Assembly (NCBI GenBank): GCA_005239175.1
Contig: SOPS01000004.1
Span: forward strand, 558,001-622,000
Length of the DNA stretch: 64,000 bases
Source: a halophilic archaeon SHRA6
GTDB lineage: Archaea; Halobacteriota; Halobacteria; Halobacteriales; Haloferacaceae
Reading direction: 5' to 3'
Positions 43,655 through 51,611 of this stretch are shown in pieces. The position numbers and the translations under genes are program-made. Position 1 is the first letter of the stretch. Each line of letters opens with the position of its first letter. Under the pieces are notes generated by a model. The model worked only from the letters and a program-made list of their open reading frames with translations. It had not been told where the DNA came from and ran no database searches.

Positions 43655-43960
43655 TCGTCACGGAATATCGGGACGATGTACGAAAACCCAGCGAGACATA
43701 CGGGAGACGCTGCGTATCCACTCACTCGCTATTGCGTGATTCACTGGTTGCTAATAATCATTCATACATATTCTTGCGGGATCGAATCGTACCTTGGAAC
43801 TCCTCCGGGTGAGAGAACTACGATCGTACATACCGTTCGCCGAAAAACGGATAAAACATAAAATTTCACAGTCTGGTGTGAGAAACAGGTGTAAACAAGC
43901 GACCGGTTGGTCATATTTGGCAAGAGGAAAGCTTTTTAATCGACATGTGTGCAACCTTCA
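43655..43960. other. Gene-free AT-richer region
   Basis: About 300 bp between the UDG-like gene and the candidate RNA. No gene found on either strand. The last 30 bases contain a TATA-like CTTTTTAAT (43932-43940) that could start the structured RNA or the MBL transcript. Confidence 0.5.
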
Positions 43961-44050
43961 GATGGCGCATACGCGCCGACACACTGTGGACTAGTGCTCC
44001 CGCAGTGGCTTGGTCAGTCACACGGTCCGGCCACCTTGGCCGGGCTTTTC
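43961..44050 (+). ncRNA. Candidate structured RNA or structured leader
   Basis: About 25 bp after a TATA-like CTTTTTAAT lies a stretch with a 5' hairpin GGCGC-ATAC-GCGCC (43964-43977), possible pairing CACTG/CAGTG in the middle, and a strong 3' hairpin CCGGCC-ACCTT-GGCCGG (44027-44043) followed by GCTTTTC. It could be a small RNA of about 85 nt ending at that terminator-like hairpin, or the leader of the MBL-hydrolase mRNA, whose ATG is at 44101. No known RNA family recognised. Confidence 0.35.
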
Positions 44051-44100
44051 GTACTCAACGGATAGGGACGTTCTTGTCAGTTGGATGTTTTCGCCTTACT

Positions 44101-45105
44101 ATGGTCGATACTGATACGAAAGGTCCTCAGCGGATTTCGCTGACGAATACGGTGTTTGAAGGAAACAACAATGTCTACCTGCTCGACGGAGAGCGGACGG
44201 TTCTTGTCGACACTGGCGTTGCAGTTCAGTCGATTCGTGATGAACTCGCCGATTCGCTCTCCGCATATGACGTCTCGTTCGCGGATATTGACGACATCTT
44301 TCTCACGCATTGGCACTACGACCACGCTGGGCTGGCCGGCGAGATCCAGGCCGAAAGCGGCGCAAACGTCTACGTTCACGAGGCTGATGCCGCGCTCGTC
44401 GCGGGCGATCCAACGGCGATCGACGCCGAAGCGACACTCAAACGCCGCCGGTTCGATGAGTGGGCAATCCCCGAGGCCCCACGCCGCGAACTCGAACAGT
44501 ACCTCTCCTCGGCGATGGAGATCGGCGGCGAGCGGGTCGACGTCTCCCCGATCGACGAAGGAGACACCTTCGAGCGAAACGGGCGCACAATCGAGGCAAT
44601 TCACCTCCCTGGACACGCTGCCGGCCTGACTGCCTACGCGTTCGCAGGTGAGCGGGGTCGTGAGGCGTTCGTCGGTGACGTGATCCTCCCAAAGTATACC
44701 CCAAACGTCGGAGGCGCTGACGTCCGCGTTGAACACCCACTTGAGACGTATCTCGAGAGCCTCGAACGACTCATCAACTTGGATCTCGATCGCGCATGGC
44801 CGGGGCACAGAGCGCCGATTGACGATCCCGCGGGTCGCGCAGCGACAATAATCGCCCACCACCGCGATCGGACCGAGCGAGTTATTTCAGTACTCGAAGA
44901 ACATGGCCCTGCAGACGTGTGGACGGTGAGTGCACATCTGTTCGGCTCGCTCTCGGGGATCCACATTCTCCACGGCCCCGGCGAGGCGTACGCCCACTTA
45001 GACCACCTGCACGCTGGAGGAATTGTCACCGAAACCGACGGCGTCTACGCACTGTCGGAATCGGATCCGTCGATCGAATCGCTGTTTCCGGCGAATGATC
45101 AGTAG
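44101..45105 (+). CDS. MBL-fold metallohydrolase
   Basis: A 334-residue metallo-beta-lactamase-fold hydrolase. Dinuclear metal motif LTHWHYDHAGL (HxHxDH), then IHLPGHAAGLTAYAF, FVGDVILP and WPGHRAPIDDP supply the other ligands. A C-terminal winged-helix-like part (EEHGPADVWTVSAHLFG...LDHLHAGGIVTE) occurs in lactamase-B2-like and LACTB2 hydrolases. The ATG at 44101 is preferred; upstream in-frame reading passes through the structured region. Substrate unknown. Confidence 0.93.
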   Translation: MVDTDTKGPQRISLTNTVFEGNNNVYLLDGERTVLVDTGVAVQSIRDELADSLSAYDVSFADIDDIFLTHWHYDHAGLAGEIQAESGANVYVHEADAALVAGDPTAIDAEATLKRRRFDEWAIPEAPRRELEQYLSSAMEIGGERVDVSPIDEGDTFERNGRTIEAIHLPGHAAGLTAYAFAGERGREAFVGDVILPKYTPNVGGADVRVEHPLETYLESLERLINLDLDRAWPGHRAPIDDPAGRAATIIAHHRDRTERVISVLEEHGPADVWTVSAHLFGSLSGIHILHGPGEAYAHLDHLHAGGIVTETDGVYALSESDPSIESLFPANDQ

Positions 45106-45138
45106 CGAGGAGTGAGAGTTACGCCGTCTGCTCGATCT

Positions 45139-45264
45139 TCAGCTGTATTTTGAGAGCCAAAGCTGGAGGGCATGTCTGATATGATAGTCTTTTTCGTCAG
45201 GCTTGTCGGCTTCCAACGCCTGCTCAAGTTCGTTGCGCAGGCGATCGTCAACATCATGCTGCAT
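45139..45264 (-). CDS. Small protein of 41 residues
   Basis: Reads MQHDVDDRLRNELEQALEAD followed by KPDEKDYHIRHALQLWLSKYS: one or two amphipathic helices, acidic. A TATA box (45288-45294) lies about 27 bp before the ATG, consistent with a leaderless gene, and it sits in a 331-bp gap otherwise without genes. The ending DYHIRHALQL resembles short haloarchaeal helical proteins I have seen, but no family name is certain. Function unknown. Confidence 0.65.
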   Translation of the reverse strand: MQHDVDDRLRNELEQALEADKPDEKDYHIRHALQLWLSKYS

Positions 45265-45287
45265 ATACGTGTTGATTGAGTAACACC

Positions 45288-45294
45288 ATATATT
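45288..45294 (-). promoter_or_regulatory. TATA box of the 41-residue gene
   Basis: AATATAT on the minus strand, centred about 27 bp before the ATG at 45264. Confidence 0.6.
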
Positions 45295-45436
45295 GATCTT
45301 TCGGCCGATTGGTACGATCGATCCCTCGATCTGTTGTGGGTTCGCAGGCAGCTCACGCTGATCGATTCATCCGGTCCGGGACTTCGAGGAGAGACCGATA
45401 CGAAACACTAAAACGGCAAAACGGCAAATCCGAACC

Positions 45437-45721
45437 ATGGAACTTCGAGTCATCGACAAAACCGATGACGAGCTGCGCTTGGAGATTGCTGGCGAGGATC
45501 ACACGTTCATGAACGTCCTCAAAGGAGTGCTTCTGGAGCTCGAGGCGGTATCGGCAGCAACGTACGACGTCAACCCCGAACAGTCCGGCGGACAGACCGA
45601 TCCGGTGTTGTCGATCAAAACAGCGGGCGGGGCTGATCCGCTCGACGTCCTGGCCGACGCCGCCGATCGCGTCGAAGGACAGACCGACGCGTTCCGAGAC
45701 GCCTTCGCTGCGGCCGCATAG
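45437..45721 (+). CDS. rpoL: DNA-directed RNA polymerase subunit L (Rpo11)
   Basis: A 94-residue RNA polymerase subunit that dimerises with Rpo3 for enzyme assembly. Hallmarks: [34 protein letters not shown] and [40 protein letters not shown]. Complete length. Convergent with hisF. Confidence 0.96.
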   Translation: MELRVIDKTDDELRLEIAGEDHTFMNVLKGVLLELEAVSAATYDVNPEQSGGQTDPVLSIKTAGGADPLDVLADAADRVEGQTDAFRDAFAAAA

Positions 45722-45744
45722 ACAACGACGCAAAACGGGCCTGT

Positions 45745-46557
45745 TCAGAGACGGACGGCCACGCCGTGTTCGTCAAGATACTGCTTCGTCTCTTCGATGC
45801 TATATTCGCCGAAGTGAAAGATCGACGCCGCGAGCCCGGCGTCTGCGTTCGCCTCGGTAAACACTTCGTACATGTCTTCTGGGCCGCCACAGCCAGATGA
45901 GGCGATTACGGGCGTCGAGACGTTGTCACAGACAGCTTTGGTGAGCGGGATGTCGTAGCCGTCTTTGGTCCCATCAGTGTCGATCGAGTTCACGAACAGC
46001 TCGCCAGCGCCTCGGCGTTCGGCTTCTCTCGCCCACGAGACCACGTCGACACCAGTCCCTTCGCGGCCGCCTTTGACGGTACATTCGAACCAACAGGACT
46101 CGCCATCGATCTCGGCGTAGTGTTCGCCAGCCTCGTCGTAGCGCCGCCGTGCGTCGACGGAGATCACGATACACTGGCTGCCGAACGCCGCCGCGCCCTC
46201 GCCGATGAGCGCTGGGCGATCGAGCGCTGCGGTGTTGATCGACACCTTGTCCGCACCCGCCCGAAGCGTCTCTTTGATGTCCGCTTTCGTCCTGATACCG
46301 CCGCCGACCGTCAGCGGAATGAAACACTCGTCAGCGACGGCCGAAACGGTGTCGAGCATGGTTTCGCGGCCATCGGCGCTCGCGGTGATATCCAGAAAGA
46401 CGAACTCGTCTGCACCGGCGGCGTTGTAGGCTTTGGCCATCTCGACGGGATCGCCGGTGTACTGTAGATCTTCGAAGTTGACGCCCGTGTACACCGCGGG
46501 GTTGCCGTCCTCGTCGAGATCGACATCGATACAGGGAATGATGCGTTTCGTGAGCAT
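45745..46557 (-). CDS. hisF: Imidazole glycerol phosphate synthase subunit HisF
   Basis: Cyclase subunit (270 aa) of histidine biosynthesis, producing IGP and AICAR with ammonia from HisH. TIM barrel with catalytic Asp11 in [10 protein letters not shown] and Asp135 in [11 protein letters not shown], and phosphate-binding LTVGGGIRT and [16 protein letters not shown] 46557 gives the canonical [11 protein letters not shown] start. The tnpB element ends about 120 bp upstream and may have displaced its promoter. HisH is not in the window. Confidence 0.96.
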   Translation of the reverse strand: MLTKRIIPCIDVDLDEDGNPAVYTGVNFEDLQYTGDPVEMAKAYNAAGADEFVFLDITASADGRETMLDTVSAVADECFIPLTVGGGIRTKADIKETLRAGADKVSINTAALDRPALIGEGAAAFGSQCIVISVDARRRYDEAGEHYAEIDGESCWFECTVKGGREGTGVDVVSWAREAERRGAGELFVNSIDTDGTKDGYDIPLTKAVCDNVSTPVIASSGCGGPEDMYEVFTEANADAGLAASIFHFGEYSIEETKQYLDEHGVAVRL

Positions 46558-46680
46558 TCGATGTCGGTTTCTTTGCGTGGTTGCGGTTTCACCGTTTCGG
46601 GTGCGTGTGCCCGCCCCGCCACCGCGCACGGAAACCCAAACTGTCCGCAATGGCGACTCTTCAGACGCAACTAAGCAAGT

Positions 46681-46840
46681 AAACTACCCCACCCTACTCC
46701 CTCGGCGCTGTGCGCCTCGGTCCTTGAGGGTAGGGCTTTGATGTGGACTCCCGGCAATCAGTCCCCAGCAATAGGCTGGTACCTGTCGCCGTTCAACATC
46801 CCACCATTCACACGCACGCCTACTGGTGCGTCTCCGCCCG
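46681..46840 (-). ncRNA. Candidate omega RNA (reRNA) of tnpB
   Basis: In IS200/IS605 elements the guide RNA is encoded across the 3' end of tnpB and the right end of the element. Here the last about 80 bp of tnpB and the following 77 bp to the nested hairpins would form its scaffold, with the guide beginning just past about 46680 towards hisF. Location is inferred from family knowledge; the 5' boundary is arbitrary. Confidence 0.4.
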
Positions 46841-48017
46841 CCGACGTGGGCGACGAACGGAGTCTGTGATGCTCTTTTCGAGCGTACCGTATCCCGACGT
46901 TCTTCGCTGCGTTATAATCCGCATTCACCTCATACCCACATTTCAGGCAGCAAAACTGTTCACCATCTCTGTTATTTTCATGTGTGAACCCACAGTCTGT
47001 CCGTGAACAGCGTTGTGACGTGTGGTTCGGCTCAACCTGTTTGACCGACACCTCCCGTTCTGGTGCTTTATATTCAACATACTCAACCAATCGACGAAAT
47101 GCCCAGATGTGGTGCCACTTCGCCTGTGGCAGCCGCTCTCGGATATCGGTCAAGTCCTCGAACACGATCACGTCGCACTCATGTTCAACGGCTTCTGTGA
47201 CGATCTCGTTAGCGACTATGTGAAGATACTGTTTCCGCCATGCTTTTTCACGCTTTCCGAGTCGAAGCAAAGCGTTATGGGCGGCCTGCGTTCCACGCTG
47301 TTGCATCTCACCACGCCGGGTTTCAAATTCACGACACCAGTGGTCGTACTCATCACCATTCCAAAATCGTCCGGTGGATGCAACGGCAAGACTGTTCACA
47401 CCGAGGTCGATACCGAGGACCGTCTGGTGCCCGGCATCTGCCGAAACCTCTGTGTCTTTGCCACCGTCGTCTTCGGTGTCGTATTTTTTCGTAGTGATGT
47501 GGAAGTAGAACTCGTCGGTTACGTTGTCATATTGCAGTGTACTTGCACGGAATTCAAACTCCGCAGATAACACGTACTGTTCGTAGGGTGTCGGACTGTC
47601 CGAAGGGAGCTCAAAGTCACACTCGACACGCCCGTTGACGGTTGAAAGTGAGACTTTGTTCCGGTAGAACGTTGCGCTCCGCTTATCATACACCATACTC
47701 CATGAGGTAAATTCCGGCTGGCTCACACGCTTGCCCTGTTTCCACCGTTCGACACAGCCTTTGACGGCATGCACAGCCCGGCGGATCGCTTCTTGAACAA
47801 GGTTTGCGGTGAGGTCGGTTTCTGCACGGAGGTCGTCATACAGTGCGTCTCGTGCGGTACTGTTAGCTGTAACACACGCTTCGTAGTCGGTGTTATCCCA
47901 ACAGAACTCTGCGGCACGGTTTGCACAGTAGAGAAACTGCTGGGCAGATTCGTGGAAGTCCTCGCATCGCTGGTCGGGAATATTAACTTTGACGGGTGCG
48001 GTACGTCGGACTTCCAT
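46758..48017 (-). CDS. tnpB: RNA-guided endonuclease TnpB (IS1341-type transposase)
   Basis: A 419-residue TnpB. N-terminal helical region, split RuvC with the three acidic residues in GIDLGVNSLAVAST, VIVFEDLTDIRERLP and EVNADYNAAKNVG, and the zinc ribbon CSRTDCGFTH ... FCCLKCGYEV. All catalytic residues are present and the frame is intact, so it could be active. TnpB proteins cut DNA guided by omega RNA and promote element retention. No tnpA is adjacent. Confidence 0.93.
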   Translation of the reverse strand: MEVRRTAPVKVNIPDQRCEDFHESAQQFLYCANRAAEFCWDNTDYEACVTANSTARDALYDDLRAETDLTANLVQEAIRRAVHAVKGCVERWKQGKRVSQPEFTSWSMVYDKRSATFYRNKVSLSTVNGRVECDFELPSDSPTPYEQYVLSAEFEFRASTLQYDNVTDEFYFHITTKKYDTEDDGGKDTEVSADAGHQTVLGIDLGVNSLAVASTGRFWNGDEYDHWCREFETRRGEMQQRGTQAAHNALLRLGKREKAWRKQYLHIVANEIVTEAVEHECDVIVFEDLTDIRERLPQAKWHHIWAFRRLVEYVEYKAPEREVSVKQVEPNHTSQRCSRTDCGFTHENNRDGEQFCCLKCGYEVNADYNAAKNVGIRYARKEHHRLRSSPTSAGGDAPVGVRVNGGMLNGDRYQPIAGD

Positions 48018-48186
48018 ATTTCAGATTAAGGACTAGCGCTTCTTATAAATTGGGAGTCAATTAAGCGTCGAATTGTGGTTGTGTCGTGTTATGTCGGTTT
48101 CCTCTCCGGCCTACTCGCTTACTCCGCTCGCTCCCTGAGGCCGGAGGCTCCACCTCTAATTGTGCTGAAAATTCTCGATCGCAGCC

Positions 48187-49959
48187 CTACTGAGATTCTT
48201 CGATCGTGTACACCCGTGCCTCCCACGGACGAAGCTCGGCGTACCGATGGCCGACGGCCTCCAGTTCGCCGTCCATTGGATCGTAGTTGCCAACAAACCG
48301 TTCGACGTCGACCGAATCGGCGTCGAACGGAAGTTCGTGATCTGGCAGTTCGATCGCGCCGTCGTGATCTGCGAAGTTCAACAGCACGAGCAGGTGACTA
48401 TCCTCGAAGCTTCGGGTGTATGCCCAGATGTGGTCGTGGTCCCCTGCGAGGAGGCGGTAGTGACCATAGACCATCACGTCGTTGTCCGCCCGCAGGTCGA
48501 TCAGTTCGCGGTAGTAGTTGAAGACCGAGTTTGGATCCTCGCGAGCGGCCGCGACGTTGATTTCCTCGTAGTTGGGATTGACGCCGATCCACGGCTCGCC
48601 GTCGGTGAAGCCGCCGTTTTCGCTGTCGTCCCACTGCATCGGCGTCCGGGCGTTATCGCGGCTGTTGTGTCGCAGCGCGTCTTTGACCGACTCGAAGGAG
48701 TCGATCGTCCCGTTCTCCAAGGCACTCGTCACAGGGTTGATTGTCTCCACGTCGCGGAACTCCTCGAGAGAATCAAACGGATAGTTCGTCATCCCGATCT
48801 CCGCGCCCTGGAAGATGTACGGCGTTCCACGAAGGGTAAAGATCAGCGTCGCGAGCAACGTTGCGGATTCACGGCGATACTCGTCATCGTTTCCGAATCG
48901 GGAGACGAGCCGTGGTTGATCGTGGTTGCTGAGATAGATGCTGTTCCAGCCGTTATCGGCGAGGCCGTCTTGCCAGCGAGTCAAAACGCCACGGAGGTCG
49001 TGGAGACCCCACTCGCTTCGCTCCCAGATCTCACCGCCGTTGTCAAGGAGGACGTGATCGAAGTGAAACAGCGTCGATAGCGGACCATCGCGGCCGACGT
49101 AGCGCTTTGCGGTCTCCATCGACATGTGCTGGCCGATCATCTCGCCGATCGTGAACGCGTCTTCGCCGGCCAACACCTCCTCGTGCATCTCATCGAGGAA
49201 TTCGTGGACGCGTGGGCCGTCGATCGAATCCCACATAGGTGATTCATTCGTCGGCGGGTCGTGGTGGACGACCGAATCCGGCTTTGAGATGAGGTTGATC
49301 ACGTCCATCCGGAAGCCGTCAATGCCCTTTTCCAGCCACCACTGCATCATGTCAAAGACCTCCTCGCGGACCTCGGGGTGCTCCCAGTTGAGGTCGGGTT
49401 GTTTGCGATCGAACAGGTGCATGTACCACTTTTCGACCTCGTCGTCGTACGCCCAGGCGGGGCCGCCGAAGAACGACTCCCACTCATTCGGCGGTGCTTC
49501 TCCTTCGGGCCCGTTGAACCCGGTAAAGCCGTCGACGTCAGTCCGACCGTCCCGCCAAATGTAGTAGTCGCGGTATTCCTCATCGACGCGGGACTTGACA
49601 AACCACTCATGCTCGTCAGAGGTGTGGTTGACGACGAGATCCATGATGAGCCGGATGTCTCTATCGTGGAGGGCTTCTAAGAGCCGCTCCCAGTCGTCCA
49701 TCGTCCCGAACTCGTCCATGATCGATTGGTAGTCGGCGATGTCGTAGCCGTTGTCGGCGTTCGGCGACTCGTACACCGGATTGAGCCAGATGATGTCGAC
49801 GCCGAGCTCGTCGAGGTAGTCGACCTTCTCAATAATTCCGGGAATGTCGCCAACACCGTCACCGGTTGTGTCGTTGAAACTTCGCGGATAAATCTGATAC
49901 ACGACAGATTCTTTCCACCACGCTCTGTCGATCGCTGGCGGGCTCTCCGTCTCGCTCAT
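48187..49959 (-). CDS. GH13 alpha-glucosidase (oligo-1,6-glucosidase type)
   Basis: A 590-residue glycoside hydrolase starting WWKESVVYQIYPRSFNDTTGDGVGDIPGI. GH13 regions: LIMDLVVNHTS, nucleophile Asp219 in DGFRMDVIN, acid/base Glu273 in FTIGEM, and stabilising Asp347 in LSNHDQPR. No signal peptide, so intracellular. The sequence pattern matches alpha-1,4/1,6-glucosidases acting on short oligosaccharides (maltose, isomaltose or sucrose); the linkage preferred cannot be fixed. It stands beside the tnpB element. Confidence 0.94.
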   Translation of the reverse strand: MSETESPPAIDRAWWKESVVYQIYPRSFNDTTGDGVGDIPGIIEKVDYLDELGVDIIWLNPVYESPNADNGYDIADYQSIMDEFGTMDDWERLLEALHDRDIRLIMDLVVNHTSDEHEWFVKSRVDEEYRDYYIWRDGRTDVDGFTGFNGPEGEAPPNEWESFFGGPAWAYDDEVEKWYMHLFDRKQPDLNWEHPEVREEVFDMMQWWLEKGIDGFRMDVINLISKPDSVVHHDPPTNESPMWDSIDGPRVHEFLDEMHEEVLAGEDAFTIGEMIGQHMSMETAKRYVGRDGPLSTLFHFDHVLLDNGGEIWERSEWGLHDLRGVLTRWQDGLADNGWNSIYLSNHDQPRLVSRFGNDDEYRRESATLLATLIFTLRGTPYIFQGAEIGMTNYPFDSLEEFRDVETINPVTSALENGTIDSFESVKDALRHNSRDNARTPMQWDDSENGGFTDGEPWIGVNPNYEEINVAAAREDPNSVFNYYRELIDLRADNDVMVYGHYRLLAGDHDHIWAYTRSFEDSHLLVLLNFADHDGAIELPDHELPFDADSVDVERFVGNYDPMDGELEAVGHRYAELRPWEARVYTIEESQ

Positions 49960-50086
49960 AAATCGATGAACGTCACCGACACTGATAACGGAATCGACAT
50001 CGCTGGGTGAGATCGGTTGAAAATGTTGGTGTCGTGGATCACGATGGAAAGGAGGTGTGTTGAAACGGTGATCGAGAAGATAGGTG

Positions 50087-50094
50087 TTTTAAAG
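50087..50094 (+). promoter_or_regulatory. TATA box of the 50-residue membrane protein gene
   Basis: TTTTAAAG about 28 bp before the ATG at 50119. Confidence 0.6.
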
Positions 50095-50118
50095 TAAGAT
50101 CGGCCGAATCGATCGACT

Positions 50119-50271
50119 ATGGATCACGACGATCACGACCACGAACCGGACCCGGACGCGCGCGTCACGTCACCAATGCAGGAGTTCACAACGAGCCAGG
50201 CGCTCACCGGCGGTGCAGTGTTGCTCGTCGGATTGCTCGTCGTGTTTGGAGTCCCGCTGCTTTTGGGCTGA
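50119..50271 (+). CDS. Small membrane protein of 50 residues
   Basis: A His/Asp-rich start (MDHDDHDHEPDPDARV), then TSPMQEFTTSQALTGG and a single membrane helix VLLVGLLVVFGVPLLLG at the C-terminus. The layout matches a widespread haloarchaeal small-protein family (possibly DUF7550). A correctly spaced TATA box and a clean stop support it. The His/Asp-rich tail could bind a metal; function unknown. It is tail-to-tail with the ABC ATPase gene, 20 bp apart. Confidence 0.8.
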   Translation: MDHDDHDHEPDPDARVTSPMQEFTTSQALTGGAVLLVGLLVVFGVPLLLG

Positions 50272-50291
50272 AGGCGGTTTTTCGAATACGA

Positions 50292-51431
50292 TTACGTTGG
50301 GAACCACGCCAGCGGGTGATCGGCGACTAATTCAACACGAACCCGCTGGCCAATCGTAAAGTCTGTAACGTGGTTGTGTAGACAGTGAACCGTGTCGCCG
50401 CTGTCTAGCTCAACACGATAGATGAACGAGGGCCCGACGTACTGGCGAGCGACGATCTCACCGTTTGCGTCCGACGGAGTCGCCGATCGCGCTCGAAGGT
50501 CGTCCGGGCGCGCCAACACCTCAACGTCGATCCGGTTGTACTGCTTGGTGTACCCCTCGAGCGTCGTCGCGTCGAAAGTCCCGAGTCCGGTTTCGATAGC
50601 GCCATCCTCTAGGCGGGCGCTAAGGAAACTTGCCCGTCCGAGAAAACTCGCGACAAACTTCGATTCGGGCTGTTCGAACACGCGTTCGGGCTTGCCGATC
50701 TGTTCAATTCGGCCCTCGTGCATCACCGCAACGCGATCGGAGATCGACAGCGCCTCCTCTTGATCGTGTGTCACGGAAATCGCGGTAACCCCGGCGCGTT
50801 TGAGGATCGATCGAACCTCTTCGCGCATCTGAACGCGCAAGCGAACGTCCAGGTTCGAAAATGGTTCGTCCATGAGAAGCAGCTCCGGCTCCGGCGCGAG
50901 CGAGCGTGCAAGCGCAACACGCTGTTTCTGTCCACCCGAGAGCTGGTCAGGCCGTCGATCGGCGTGGCCGGGCATGTTGACGAGATCCAACAGCTCTTCG
51001 ACGCGATCGGCCTTTGCGGTCTCGGACATGTCGGTCAACCCGAACGCAATATTTTCTTCGACAGTGAGATGTGGAAACAGCGCGAAGCTCTGAAAGACGA
51101 TTCCGACGTCGCGATCTTCTGGAGAGACGAACGCCCCGTCACCGGCGACGGTGGTTCCTGCAAGCGAGATCGTACCCGTCGTTGGCTCCTCTAGGCCTGC
51201 AATCATCCGGAGCGTTGTTGTCTTGCCGCAGCCAGAGGGCCCCAAAAGCGTCACCAACTCCCCACGCGAGACAGTAAGATCGATCCCTCGAACGGCTTCT
51301 TCTGTCCCAAAAGACTTCGACACGTCCCGAAGCGAAAGAATCGCGTCCACAGCATCTTGATCGTCCCGCGCCTGCGTTGAGTCGGGTTCGTCCGTCGTCC
51401 GCATCCGTCGTATCGTGTTCGAACTAGCCAT
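50292..51431 (-). CDS. ABC transporter ATP-binding protein, FbpC/PotA type (orphan)
   Basis: ATPase (379 aa) of the MOI/spermidine-iron class. Walker A GPSGCGKTTT, Q-loop IVFQSFALFPHLTV, signature LSGGQKQRVALARS, Walker B LLLMDEPFSNLD, H-loop SVTHDQEEA, and a C-terminal TOBE domain (VLARPDDLRARS ... GPSFIYRVELDSGDTVHC). GGAGGG lies before two adjacent ATGs (51434, 51431), a Shine-Dalgarno-like start. No permease or binding protein is nearby, so the substrate (ferric iron is typical of this form) is only suggested. Confidence 0.9.
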   Translation of the reverse strand: MASSNTIRRMRTTDEPDSTQARDDQDAVDAILSLRDVSKSFGTEEAVRGIDLTVSRGELVTLLGPSGCGKTTTLRMIAGLEEPTTGTISLAGTTVAGDGAFVSPEDRDVGIVFQSFALFPHLTVEENIAFGLTDMSETAKADRVEELLDLVNMPGHADRRPDQLSGGQKQRVALARSLAPEPELLLMDEPFSNLDVRLRVQMREEVRSILKRAGVTAISVTHDQEEALSISDRVAVMHEGRIEQIGKPERVFEQPESKFVASFLGRASFLSARLEDGAIETGLGTFDATTLEGYTKQYNRIDVEVLARPDDLRARSATPSDANGEIVARQYVGPSFIYRVELDSGDTVHCLHNHVTDFTIGQRVRVELVADHPLAWFPT

Positions 51432-51611
51432 CATATCCCTCCAGTCCGCCCGACGATCGCGAATCAAACTGAACGCTGCCAGAGAACAAACATCGGTTGG
51501 CGATCACGGACATTCGTTATCGAGAGGATTGATTTAGGAACGCCTAAAGGATATCGCTCTTTCTCGGAGGTCTACACAAAGCGCAGGCCGCCAGATTCGG
51601 GCGACCGTACG

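Larger units (their letters stand above)
46681..48150 (-). mobile_element. IS1341-type (tnpB-only IS200/IS605 family) insertion element
   Basis: An element of about 1.47 kb carrying tnpB without tnpA. The right end (low coordinates) has nested hairpins, CCCTAC/GTAGGG (46692-46697 and 46730-46735) enclosing GGCGC-TGT-GCGCC (46704-46716), near AAACTACCCC. The left end has a 9-bp inverted repeat CTCCGGCCT/AGGCCGGAG (48104-48112 and 48138-48146). Such subterminal hairpins are recognised by TnpA, which would have to act in trans. Exact ends are not resolved. Confidence 0.65.

Noticed and set aside
43961-44050. tRNA gene
   Set aside because: No T-loop consensus, no cloverleaf and no acceptor pairing.
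46660-46757. Rho-independent-style terminator for tnpB
   Set aside because: The nested hairpins fit better as the right end of an IS200/IS605-type element, and no U-rich tract follows on the coding strand beyond a short GTAGTTT.
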